A DNA stretch of 64,000 bases from Arsukibacterium perlucidum DSM 18276 (GTDB taxonomy: Bacteria; Pseudomonadota; Gammaproteobacteria; Enterobacterales; Alteromonadaceae), in assembly GCF_000382165.1 (NCBI RefSeq), contig NZ_KB907711.1:1-64000 (forward strand), given 5' to 3'. Positions 1 through 7,298 of the stretch are shown here, one piece after another. Position numbers and translations under genes: made by a program. Numbering within the stretch: position 1 is the stretch's first letter; each line of letters begins with the position of its first letter. A model generated the notes under the pieces. That model searched no databases. It saw only the letters and a program-made list of their open reading frames with translations, and had not been told where the DNA came from.

Positions 1-220
1 TGCGTACAGATTTACGACTTTTACCATTGCGAGAGTTACCGGTATTTTTACCGATAGCATCATGTTTGGCATAACCAAGATGTTGCTCCATCTCAGCTTC
101 AAGGGCACGCTCAGCAAGCTTTTTAGTTAACTGCTTAAGGATACCTTGCTCACCAAGCAGGTCTTCAGGGGATCTGTAATCAGCTAATAACTGATCGATA
201 AGCTGGTCTGATACTGGCAT
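1..220 (-). CDS. IS256-family transposase, N-terminal part (runs off the left edge)
   Basis: The reverse strand from the ATG at 220 reads MPVSDQLIDQLLADYRSPED and then a segment with LLGEQGILKQLTKKLAERAL and EMEQHLGYAKHD, the standard N-terminus of IS256-family (mutator-type, DDE) transposases. A GAAAGGAA ribosome site lies just upstream of the ATG. Only about 73 codons are in the window; the catalytic DDE region is outside it, so activity cannot be judged. It would catalyse cut-and-paste or copy-out transposition of its own element. Confidence 0.9.
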   Translation of the reverse strand, partial: MPVSDQLIDQLLADYRSPEDLLGEQGILKQLTKKLAERALEAEMEQHLGYAKHDAIGKNTGNSRNGKSRKSVR

Positions 221-280
221 TCTTTATTCCTTTCAAATACATGGGTAGAATGCCACTTACACAGATTTTTTTATACTCTC
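1..280 (-). mobile_element. IS256-family insertion sequence, one end
   Basis: The element covers the transposase start and about 60 bases of leader. The outer boundary is placed near 280, where the reverse strand begins GAGAGTATAAAAAAATCTG. That T/A-rich tract followed by TCTGTGTAAGTGGC resembles terminal inverted repeats of IS256-family elements. The other end and the target duplication are outside the window, so the exact boundary is an inference. Confidence 0.6.
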
Positions 281-417
281 ATAATAAAATCATTCCTCCA
301 TTCCCCACCCTCTTCAAACGTTGTGACTTTGCTTCCATTGGTCGCAAACTCAAAGTGCATACTTCTAACAAAAGCCCAAAGATAACGATGAGCTTCATTT
401 TTTCTATCCCAATTCAT
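271..417 (-). pseudogene. 5' fragment of a small hypothetical gene cut by the IS
   Basis: A 48-codon reading frame starts at the ATG at 417 with a good ribosome site (AGAGGAAAT) and begins MNWDRKNEAHRYLWAF. It ends at a TAA that lies inside the presumed IS terminus, so the last codons come from the IS and the rest of the gene is probably on the far side of the element. I do not recognise the family. The strong ribosome site and clean coding look argue that it was once a real gene. Confidence 0.45.
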
Positions 418-744
418 AATATTTCCTCTTATTTAAGATTGTGCCGTTTTATGACAACTGCTTATTTCAGAGGAGATTAAGAGTAGATATATCACTGCGA
501 CTCGTTTCTTCCCTGAAAACAACTCGAACAGCTAAATATTGTTTTACATTTCATTTAAAAAATGTCGACAAAAACTATAGCTTTTGAATATAAGTAATGC
601 CAACACATCTCGATTTTTTTTCAGTGTTAAATTAAAAGGCCCACGCGGTTTGCCGAGAGAGACGGATTACCAGCACCATCCTTGGCGCTAGCCCTGCGGG
701 TGGCAGGGCCATGCAAAACGGCTATCCTGCCGTTTTGTCGAACA
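418..744. other. Non-coding stretch with a degenerate att-like repeat
   Basis: No convincing gene is present. At 632-668 there is a decayed copy of the motif seen further right: AGGCCCACGC followed by TTTGCCGAGAGAGACGGATT, which matches the tRNA-Ser 3' end at 17 of 20 positions. The bases from about 690 to 740 hold small hairpins (GCCCTGCGGGTGGCAGGGC; AAAACGGC...GCCGTTTT). This looks like the remains of an older integration point or a dispersed palindromic repeat. Confidence 0.45.
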
Positions 745-775
745 CAGGGTTCGAACCAAATCCTCGTCTCGACGC

Positions 776-821
776 TTAAATGAAAAAGGCCCACGCAACT
801 GCGTGGGCCTTTTTCATTTAA
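776..821. terminator. Bidirectional terminator hairpin, probably the original tRNA-Ser terminator
   Basis: A perfect 22-bp inverted repeat with a 2-nt loop is visible: TTAAATGAAAAAGGCCCACG, then CA-AC-TG, then the complement ending in CATTTAA. The GC-rich core flanked by A and T runs works as an intrinsic terminator in both directions. It lies directly beyond a copy of the tRNA-Ser 3' end, so it most likely terminated that tRNA before islands were inserted between them. Confidence 0.8.
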
Positions 822-836
822 TTGGCGGAGAGAGAG
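821..836. other. Outer attachment site (tRNA-Ser 3'-end copy)
   Basis: ATTGGCGGAGAGAGAG repeats the 3' end of the tRNA-Ser(GGA) gene at 27000-27015, including the CCA. Identity stops at 836, where TCGC replaces GGAT. It is read as the distal att site of the outer island. Confidence 0.7.
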
Positions 837-923
837 TCGCTCGAATAGTAGATTTAACACACTGATTAAAGTAAAGTTTCGATATGGAGCAGGTGTAGGA
901 AACCCCCAAAGAAACCCCTCACG

Positions 924-1088
924 CTAGCATTTCTGTCTGCTTTTGGCGTATTGCTCCATTACTTTACGCTGGGCTTTATTTGCCCGAGCCAAAATAGATA
1001 AAAATACCTCACGCTTTTGAGCTTCAGTCGCGTTCTGGAAAAAATCAGAGATAGAAGCAAACTGAACTTTTAATTTTTCATCAACCAA
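924..1088 (-). CDS. Small hypothetical protein downstream of the SecB-like chaperone (54 aa)
   Basis: A 54-codon frame with a probable TTG start at 1088 begins 10 bases beyond the stop of the SecB-like gene. An AAGG ribosome site overlaps that stop codon region. The product contains FASISDFFQNATEAQKREVF followed by a helix rich in K, R and Q, and ends RQKC. I know similar short proteins only as uncharacterised genes. Its position makes it the fourth gene of the hicA-hicB-secB transcript. The start is uncertain because there is no ATG; an ATT two codons upstream in the same frame is also possible. Confidence 0.55.
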   Translation of the reverse strand: MVDEKLKVQFASISDFFQNATEAQKREVFLSILARANKAQRKVMEQYAKSRQKC

Positions 1089-1098
1089 AATATTAGCC

Positions 1099-1581
1099 TT
1101 ACTCTCTAGAAGTAAACTGCCTTACAGGTAAAGCAACTTTTGGAAGATTTAAGCGCATACAAGTTGCCATCAAATATTCTCGCCAGTATGGCCAAACATG
1201 GAAGCTCGCATTCTCTACAGCAAAAGCTGTAAGCGCTTCTTCATCTGCCACATCAAAATCTTTATCCAACAAATACTCTGCGATAAAGGTTGCTTCAACT
1301 TGTCCAAAGATCGCGTCTGGTTTCGAATCTTCGCCTTCGGAAACTAGGCGACAACCAACCTTGACATAAACAGCAAAAAAGTTTTTTACACTTGCTTCTG
1401 CTTCTTCATTAATTCCAAATACTTCTGACTTTTCAACATCAGTCATAAACTGATAAACAAAAGAAATGTCACCAGGCCTTTTAGGATCCCAGCCGTCTTT
1501 AGTGAAAAACTCCGAATGCTTCAAATACACATCGTGTACAGAAAGACCTTTGATTGCTCTTTGCAATGCTTCTTTAGCCAT
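1099..1581 (-). CDS. SecB-like chaperone of a toxin-antitoxin-chaperone module
   Basis: The 160-aa product is about the length of SecB. Its C-terminal half contains FAVENASFHVWPYWREYLMA and RLNLPKVALP, which corresponds to the SecB region where a proline-rich aromatic segment is followed by an NLP-type motif. The gene overlaps hicB by 8 bases, so translation is coupled. SecB-like proteins encoded beside toxin-antitoxin pairs are known to bind a C-terminal extension of the antitoxin and protect it from aggregation and proteolysis (TAC systems). That role is inferred here from neighbourhood and from the long tail on HicB. It is too divergent to be the housekeeping SecB. Confidence 0.75.
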   Translation of the reverse strand: MAKEALQRAIKGLSVHDVYLKHSEFFTKDGWDPKRPGDISFVYQFMTDVEKSEVFGINEEAEASVKNFFAVYVKVGCRLVSEGEDSKPDAIFGQVEATFIAEYLLDKDFDVADEEALTAFAVENASFHVWPYWREYLMATCMRLNLPKVALPVRQFTSRE

Positions 1582-2059
1582 AACAGACTTCCGGCTCAGC
1601 TGCTTTAAGTACTGTACTTAAGTCCACTCGACGGTTATAAGCAATACGGTTGCCTGTTTCTATCGGTACAACTTTTGCCGCAAACGCTTGATATGGAGTA
1701 GCTTGTTTATGATTAAATGCCCCGAGCGCATGAGATAAACAATTAACAATTAATTGATTTAGACTTACTTCTTCATCTTCAGCCCACTGTGAATATGCCC
1801 TATGCATACTCTTTGGCATTCTAAGCGTGACTCTTCCACTAAAATCATCTGCGACTTCCATCGGCACGGGAAGAGGCTTATTTTTTTCTTTGAAAATCGT
1901 GATTGTTGTCTCAATAGCATCTACTGCAAGTGCATAAGCCTCATCAGATGAATCAGCATATTCAGTTAGATGTGGAAACTCACGCACTTTTGCTTCGAAG
2001 CACTCTTCACCTTCGAAAACTCCTTTACGGACAGTGATACTGTAATTTTGTGCGTCCAT
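1574..2059 (-). CDS. hicB: HicB-family antitoxin with a C-terminal extension
   Basis: Residues 1-65 form a HicB-type partial RNase H-like domain (KVREFPHLTEYADSSDEAYA). Residues about 75-115 form a ribbon-helix-helix DNA-binding domain (GRVTLRMPKSMHRAYSQWAE, then SLNQLIVNCLSHAL). Such antitoxins bind HicA and repress their own promoter. Beyond the second domain is a tail of about 45 residues (ATPYQAFAAKVVPIETGNRI and more) that ordinary HicB proteins lack. Given the overlapping SecB-like gene, this tail is a candidate chaperone-addiction segment. The start ATG at 2059 follows an AGGAGAAGG ribosome site. Confidence 0.85.
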   Translation of the reverse strand: MDAQNYSITVRKGVFEGEECFEAKVREFPHLTEYADSSDEAYALAVDAIETTITIFKEKNKPLPVPMEVADDFSGRVTLRMPKSMHRAYSQWAEDEEVSLNQLIVNCLSHALGAFNHKQATPYQAFAAKVVPIETGNRIAYNRRVDLSTVLKAAEPEVCYG

Positions 2060-2088
2060 TGACCTTCTCCTGTTTACCTAACTTTAAC

Positions 2089-2367
2089 CTAACTCTGTTG
2101 GCTAAGTTCTTCAGAATACTGTTCTAATATTTTTTTAATGTTTTTGATATATGCCGGTTTGATTTGTGGGTTCTTACCATGATCACAGTTGAATGAACCC
2201 GAGTAGAAATCTTTCAAACCATTATGGACAAAGACTTTATGACCACCTCTTTTGCCGTCTCTAACCTCAAAGCCTAGACTTTCCAACGCTTTTATTACGT
2301 CACTACATTTAAGTACAGACCTACTCTGAAACAAGCTTAGAACAGATTGAAAATTATCTCCACTCAT
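2089..2367 (-). CDS. hicA: HicA-family mRNA interferase toxin
   Basis: The 92-aa product has the HicA double-stranded-RNA-binding-like fold signature: CSDVIKALESLGFEVRDGKR, then GGHKVFVH with the conserved catalytic histidine, and a C-terminal helix (AYIKNIKKILEQY). HicA toxins cleave mRNA and are neutralised by HicB. It is longer than the common HicA of about 60 aa because of an N-terminal extension of some 20 residues. It is the first gene of the module, upstream of hicB by 29 bases, the usual toxin-first HicAB order. Confidence 0.85.
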   Translation of the reverse strand: MSGDNFQSVLSLFQSRSVLKCSDVIKALESLGFEVRDGKRGGHKVFVHNGLKDFYSGSFNCDHGKNPQIKPAYIKNIKKILEQYSEELSQQS

Positions 2368-2369
2368 TG

Positions 2370-2414
2370 TGACACCATATGCGGTGTCATAGTTCCGAGG
2401 TGCGCAGTATTATA
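2370..2414 (-). promoter_or_regulatory. hicA promoter -10 and palindromic operator
   Basis: On the minus strand TATAAT lies at 2414-2409. About 20 bases downstream is the palindrome TGACACC-N6-GGTGTCA (2370-2389), ending two bases before the hicA start codon. Ribbon-helix-helix HicB proteins bind such palindromes, so this is the probable autoregulatory operator. It overlaps the expected ribosome-binding site of hicA, so it could also act on translation. No clear -35 box is seen. Confidence 0.6.
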
Positions 2415-2500
2415 CTTTTCGCTCAAACTTGCAACGATTTTCAAATTTGCGTGCTCCCATTCACTTTCGTAAGATTGAATCTGCGTTGATACCAATTTTA

Positions 2501-5500
2501 TCATACCCACTCTTCTCCTAGCGCCTCTGCCTGCTGCAGCACCAGCTGCACGGCGTCGTCGGCCATATCTGGAGGGTATTTGTATTTGCGCAGGATACGC
2601 TTCACCATTAAGCGCAGGCTGGCCCTTACGCTTTCGCGTTTGCTCCAGTCTATGCTGATGTTCTTACGCAGGTTATCGGTTAGCTCGTGCGCGATTTTCT
2701 TTAAGGTTTCATCGCCCAGCTGCAGCACTGCCGCTTCGTTATTGGCCAGGGCGTCGTAGAATTTAATTTCATCTTCGGTCAGGCCCAGGTCATCACCGCG
2801 CTTGGCGGCTTCGCGGAATTTTTTGGCCATTTCGACCAGCTCTTCCATCACCTGTGCAGTTTCAATGCTGCGGTTCTGGTAGCGGGTTACTACGTTGCTT
2901 AATAGCTCAGAGAATTTCTTTTGCTGGATCACGTTACTGGAAAAGCGGGTTTTAATCTCGCCCTCCAGCAAGCGTTCTAGTAGTTCAACCGCCAGATTTT
3001 TCTCTGGCAGGTTGCGTACTTCATCTAAAAACTCGTCATCCAGCAGGCCGATATTGGGCTTCTCCAACCCTACCGCATCAAAAATATCGACTACCTGATC
3101 GGACACTATGGCATTACCGATAATTTGCCGGATAGCATGCTCTTTTTCTTCGTCACTGCGCCGCTTGGCACTGATGTCTCGCTTAGTCAGCATTATCTTG
3201 ACTGCCTGCAAAAACGCCACTTCTTCGCGCACGGCTTTGGCTTCATCCAGGGTGCAGCACAGGCTAAAGGCTTTACTCATCGCCAGTGCTGTATCGGCAA
3301 AGCGCTTTTTGCCGTCTTTAATCCCTAAAATATGGTTTGCGGCACCGGCAATCAGCTTATGGCTACTAACAGCAAAATCGCTGTAATCAAAGCCATGTAA
3401 CATGCCGCGCAGTACATCAAGTTTCTCTTCCAGTACAGCCCAGGCTTCAGCGGCATCAACGGTGGGCTTACCCCTACCCTTGCTGGCGGTGTATTCCTTC
3501 AGCGCGGCCTTAAGCTCGTTGGCGATGCCGATGTAATCGACTACCAGGCCACCTTGTTTATCTTTAAACACCCGGTTAACCCGGGCAATGGCCTGCATCA
3601 GGTTATGGCCTTTCATCGGCTTATCGACATACAGCGTATGCACGCAGGGCGCATCAAAACCGGTTAGCCACATGTCACGCACTATCACCAGCTGCAGCGG
3701 GTCGGCCGGGTCTTTAAAGCGTTTTTCTAAGCGTTTTTTAACTTGCTTGGGGTGAATATGCGGCCTAAGCAGCGCTTTATCGCTGGCCGAGCCAGTCATA
3801 ATCACTTTTATGCCGCCCTTCTCCGGGTCTTCGTCGTGCCAATCGGGGCGCAGTGCGACAATCTCGTTATACAAGTGCACACAGATCTCACGGCTCATCG
3901 CCACTACCATGGCTTTTCCCTGCTGTGCTTTATTTCTTTCTTCAAAGTGCTGCACTAAGTCTTGCGCTACCTGTTTAATCCGCGGTGCAGCGCCGACAAT
4001 CCGCTCAAGGGCAGCCCATTTGCTTTTAAGCTTATCTTGCTGGCCCTCTTCTTCGTCTTCAGAAAGCTCATCCACTTCATCATCTATCTGCGGTAACTGC
4101 TCTTGCTTCAGGCTTAATTTGGCCAGACGCGACTCGTAATAAATGGCCACGGTAGCGCCATCTTCTTTGGCCTGCTGCATATCGTAAATATGAATGTAGT
4201 CACCAAACACGGCGCGGGTGTCGCGATCTTCGCTGGATACGGGGGTGCCGGTAAAGGCAACAAAGGTGGCATTGGGCAGTGCATCCCGCAAATGCTGCGC
4301 ATAGCCCACTTGGTATACATTCTGCTTTATTTGATAAGGGGCACCAGGTTCGGCCGCGATGCTGGGCAGGGTTCGCTCTTTCAGCTTGGCCTCAAAGCCA
4401 TACTGGGTACGATGGGCTTCATCGGCAATCACTACTATGTTATGCCGGGTAGATAACACCGGAAACTTGTCTTCATCGGCGCCCGGCGCAAACTTCTGAA
4501 TAGTGGCAAACACAATACCGCCGGATGGCCGGTTACTGAGTTTTTCACGTAAGTCCTGCCGGGTATCGACCTGCACCGGTTGCTCACGCAGTAAATCTTG
4601 CGCCAAGGAAAACACGCCAAATAGCTGGCCGTCTAAATCGTTGCGGTCGGTGATCACCACTATGGTTGGGTTTTCCATCGCCGCTTCGCGCATTACGCGC
4701 GCAGCAAAGCAGGTCATGGTAATGCTTTTACCACTGCCCTGGGTGTGCCACACCACCCCGCCCTTACCTTTTTTACTGGCCTGCACATCCTGGCGCGATG
4801 CCGTTACCACTTGTTGAATGGCCGAACGTACGGCATGGAACTGATGGTAGCCGGCAATCTTTTTAACCAAGGTGCCGTCGTCTTCAAACAGCACAAAAAA
4901 GCGCAGGTAATCCAGCAGGTACTCCGGGGCAAACACGCCGCGTAGCATGGTTTCTAATTCGTTAAACTGGCCAAGTGGGTCAAGGTTTACACCATCAATG
5001 GTGCGCCACTGCATAAAGCGCTCTGCATTGGCCGATAAGGAGCCCATGCGCGCTTCCGAGCCATCGCTTATCACCAGTATTTCGTTGTACTGAAATACAT
5101 CAGGTATTTGTTCTTTGTAGGTTTGAATTTGATCAAACGCTTTCCAGATGTCAGCGTTTACATCAGCTGAATTTTTCAGCTCAATCAGCACCAGCGGCAG
5201 GCCGTTAATAAACAAAATAATATCGGGCCGGCGGCTATGCTTAGGGCCCTTAAGGGTAAATTGCTTAACCGCTAAAAACTCGTTGCTACCGGGACTACTT
5301 TCCCAATCCACCAGCCTGACAAAATCACCGCGGGTTTCACCGTCTTTTTGATACTGCACCGGTACACCGCCAAGCAGCAGGTTATGAAAACGTCGATTGC
5401 TTGATAACAGCGCTGGTATTCCCAGTTCTTTGAGCTGAGCTATGGCATCATCTCGGGCTACCAAAGGGATATGTGGGTTTAAGCGGGCAATAGCGGCTTT

Positions 5501-5644
5501 CAGGCGTTCCAGCAGCAGCGGCTGCACATAGTCAGCCCGCTCAGCAGCCGGGCCATCGGGGGCAATGTCATAACCATTAATTGGTGTGTAGCCTATTTCA
5601 GCTAACCACCCCAGTACTTCCTGTTCTAACTGGTCTTCTGTCAT
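2501..5644 (-). CDS. hsdR: Type I restriction enzyme, R subunit (first system)
   Basis: The 1047-aa product has the HsdR layout. An N-terminal PD-(D/E)XK nuclease lies at about residues 139-157 ([13 protein letters not shown], then LIELKNS). An SF2 translocase motor follows, with Walker A QGSGKS near 305, [11 protein letters not shown] near 408, and a helicase C domain including [10 protein letters not shown]; the C-terminus is helical. It would translocate DNA from unmethylated HsdS target sites and cut at a distance in complex with HsdM and HsdS. It is the last RM gene of the operon, separated from hsdS by the doc and DNA-binding genes. No frameshift is seen. Confidence 0.95.
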   Translation of the reverse strand: MTEDQLEQEVLGWLAEIGYTPINGYDIAPDGPAAERADYVQPLLLERLKAAIARLNPHIPLVARDDAIAQLKELGIPALLSSNRRFHNLLLGGVPVQYQKDGETRGDFVRLVDWESSPGSNEFLAVKQFTLKGPKHSRRPDIILFINGLPLVLIELKNSADVNADIWKAFDQIQTYKEQIPDVFQYNEILVISDGSEARMGSLSANAERFMQWRTIDGVNLDPLGQFNELETMLRGVFAPEYLLDYLRFFVLFEDDGTLVKKIAGYHQFHAVRSAIQQVVTASRQDVQASKKGKGGVVWHTQGSGKSITMTCFAARVMREAAMENPTIVVITDRNDLDGQLFGVFSLAQDLLREQPVQVDTRQDLREKLSNRPSGGIVFATIQKFAPGADEDKFPVLSTRHNIVVIADEAHRTQYGFEAKLKERTLPSIAAEPGAPYQIKQNVYQVGYAQHLRDALPNATFVAFTGTPVSSEDRDTRAVFGDYIHIYDMQQAKEDGATVAIYYESRLAKLSLKQEQLPQIDDEVDELSEDEEEGQQDKLKSKWAALERIVGAAPRIKQVAQDLVQHFEERNKAQQGKAMVVAMSREICVHLYNEIVALRPDWHDEDPEKGGIKVIMTGSASDKALLRPHIHPKQVKKRLEKRFKDPADPLQLVIVRDMWLTGFDAPCVHTLYVDKPMKGHNLMQAIARVNRVFKDKQGGLVVDYIGIANELKAALKEYTASKGRGKPTVDAAEAWAVLEEKLDVLRGMLHGFDYSDFAVSSHKLIAGAANHILGIKDGKKRFADTALAMSKAFSLCCTLDEAKAVREEVAFLQAVKIMLTKRDISAKRRSDEEKEHAIRQIIGNAIVSDQVVDIFDAVGLEKPNIGLLDDEFLDEVRNLPEKNLAVELLERLLEGEIKTRFSSNVIQQKKFSELLSNVVTRYQNRSIETAQVMEELVEMAKKFREAAKRGDDLGLTEDEIKFYDALANNEAAVLQLGDETLKKIAHELTDNLRKNISIDWSKRESVRASLRLMVKRILRKYKYPPDMADDAVQLVLQQAEALGEEWV

Positions 5645-5761
5645 ACATCGTCCCTAAATCAGCCAACTTGCTGCAACTTATGTTTGATACCTTGTTGTAG
5701 CTGTAAAATCAAGTCTTTAGCTTTCACGCGTTTATCAGTAATGAATGACTACTTACCCGTG

Positions 5762-6202
5762 CTATAAGCCACCAAGTGCATCGAGCAACCTTAATTTTAA
5801 TTCGTCTGAATAATCATCTTCTGCAATTAAGGATGTAATCAACATTTGCAGTAAGTCTTTACTTACCTGATTATCCGCTATAGCAACCACGATATTTTCT
5901 AAATCAATCAGGAATCTTGGCACACAATAGTCATAACCATTTAACATCAGAAAATAGGCTCCCAACGTGACACTTGAACGCTTATTCCCATCGTTGAATG
6001 CGTGAAACTTATTGATGGCAAAAACAAGGTGGGCTAATTTTTCTTCAAATGTCGGGTAATAGTCATCATTCTGAATATGCTGTAAAGCGCTATCGAGCAA
6101 ACCTATATCCAAAATTCCTGACCGACCGCCAGTGTGTTCAATGATCCAATCATGCACCTCTATGGCGTGAGCAGTATCAAAATAAAGGATCATCTGCTCC
6201 AT
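5762..6202 (-). CDS. Doc-type Fic family protein (death-on-curing)
   Basis: The 146-aa product carries the motif HAFNDGNKR at residues 67-75, the HxFx(D/N)GNKR Doc/Fic signature with its catalytic histidine and phosphate-binding loop. The Doc of phage P1 phosphorylates elongation factor Tu; other Fic proteins AMPylate targets. The gene starts 3 bases after the stop of the upstream DNA-binding gene, so the two form a likely toxin-regulator pair inside the hsd operon. Whether it is toxic or modulates the restriction system cannot be told. An alternative start at 6193 (MILYFD) has a closer GGAG. Confidence 0.85.
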   Translation of the reverse strand: MEQMILYFDTAHAIEVHDWIIEHTGGRSGILDIGLLDSALQHIQNDDYYPTFEEKLAHLVFAINKFHAFNDGNKRSSVTLGAYFLMLNGYDYCVPRFLIDLENIVVAIADNQVSKDLLQMLITSLIAEDDYSDELKLRLLDALGGL

Positions 6203-6205
6203 AAA

Positions 6206-7228
6206 TTAGCGATCCTTTAGTCTTTGCAACACCGCTAACAGCTTGGGATCTGACAAGCGCTCTTCCAAGGCTGCGCTACGCTCCCCTAAAAATCGTTCAT
6301 AGTCTGCTTCCGGTACAGCCTGCACGTAAGCTTCCAATTTTTGGTGCAACGCATCACGAAAACCAAGATCTCGGCTTGCCATTCGAACCCGGGCATCATC
6401 AATCATTGGCTTAAGGAACGGACTATTTGCCGCTTCAGCTAACAAGGCATCAGCTTCAGCGCTTTTCAATTTCCGCCCCAAAGCATCTGACTTTTGCCGT
6501 ATTTGAACGGCCAAGCCGCTTTCAAAACTTGCTAAAGTTCGTAATACCTCGGCATACATGGTGTCACGGGTACTTTCGCCTTCGGCCAGGCGCAAAACCT
6601 GTTTGTATTCTTTGGCACACTCGCAAAATACCGCCTGATAAATTTTATCGGTATACAACGCGTATTTGAGGTTTCCCATATCCAAACAATCACGTAGTGC
6701 ATCAGTAAACTGTTTGCGGTAGCTATCTTCCTGAAATGCCGCAGGCAGGTAATCCTGGTCGCGTTGGTTAATAAACCGGGTTTGACCACCAGCCTTTTCC
6801 ACTACAACATCAAGCACTATATCCAGCATTCGGCTGCGTATTGCTTTGGCACGCTCGCTTTCAGTTACCAGCATGGCCATATTCAGCACGGCACGAAAAG
6901 AAAACACACCTAACGAGGGCGTTTTTGCGCCAATTAAGTCGACGACATTGATGTCGTCGACTTGAGCCATCTTAATGTTTTTTAAAGCTTTACCTTTTAA
7001 GATTACATAGCCATTAGCTTTAAGCTCTGCTTCGTTGCTGGCTAGGTAGCGATCTATGGTCCGCTCGTCTATATCTAGAATGTCTGCTACATGGCTTTTG
7101 AAAAAAAGCGCCTCACCATCTATAACCAAACCACCAAGGGCTAGATGCTGTTCTAGCTTACCTAATGCAAAGCGATTATTAAGAACATTGCGCCGAGCTA
7201 CCGCCGACGTTGTTAAATCATGCGCCAT
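6206..7228 (-). CDS. DNA-binding protein linked to Doc (340 aa)
   Basis: The N-terminal third looks like a winged or KilA-type DNA-binding region (KSHVADILDIDERTIDRYLA) followed by a conserved segment with VFSFRAVLNMAMLVTESERA and IRSRMLDIVLDVV. The C-terminal half is helical and charged. Similar proteins are annotated only as DNA-binding or RhuM-like and are often found with Doc genes in type I RM operons. It may be the antitoxin or regulator of the downstream Doc gene; the family assignment is moderate and the role is inferred from context. A GGAG lies 7 bases before the ATG. Confidence 0.6.
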   Translation of the reverse strand: MAHDLTTSAVARRNVLNNRFALGKLEQHLALGGLVIDGEALFFKSHVADILDIDERTIDRYLASNEAELKANGYVILKGKALKNIKMAQVDDINVVDLIGAKTPSLGVFSFRAVLNMAMLVTESERAKAIRSRMLDIVLDVVVEKAGGQTRFINQRDQDYLPAAFQEDSYRKQFTDALRDCLDMGNLKYALYTDKIYQAVFCECAKEYKQVLRLAEGESTRDTMYAEVLRTLASFESGLAVQIRQKSDALGRKLKSAEADALLAEAANSPFLKPMIDDARVRMASRDLGFRDALHQKLEAYVQAVPEADYERFLGERSAALEERLSDPKLLAVLQRLKDR

Positions 7229-7298
7229 AGTTTATCTCCGGCTTAGCGGCAAAGTGATAATTTACTGGTGTTGGAATATTTACATTAAAGCTACGCAT
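7218..7298 (-). CDS. Candidate 26-aa micro-ORF coupling hsdS to the next gene
   Basis: The hsdS stop and this ATG share a base (TAATG). A strong GGAGG lies 7 bases upstream, inside the end of hsdS. The frame encodes 26 residues beginning MRSFNVNIPTPVNYHF and ends with a TGA that overlaps the first codons of the 340-aa DNA-binding gene. The arrangement looks like a translationally coupled leader or a real microprotein. I do not recognise the peptide. Confidence 0.4.
   Translation of the reverse strand: MRSFNVNIPTPVNYHFAAKPEINYGA

Larger units (their letters stand above)
745..836. repeat. 92-bp direct repeat, copy 1 (outer island border)
   Basis: This 92-bp block recurs at 10841-10932 with one mismatch (CGTCTC here, CATCTC there). 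It contains GGTTCGAACC, a 22-bp-stem terminator hairpin and, at its right edge, the last 16 bases of the tRNA-Ser gene. It marks the outer border of the stacked islands. Confidence 0.85.

Noticed and set aside
241-480. A 79-codon plus-strand open frame
   Set aside because: It lies antisense to the IS end and the interrupted minus-strand gene, with low-complexity content and no ribosome site.
627-860. A 77-codon minus-strand open frame
   Set aside because: It lies wholly within the hairpin-rich border repeat and the tRNA 3'-end copy; the translation reflects repeats, not a protein.
5645-5761. A frame of about 22 codons upstream of hsdR (VKAKDLILQLQQGIKHKLQQ)
   Set aside because: It starts with GTG, has no clear ribosome site and no coupling to hsdR; chance is likely.
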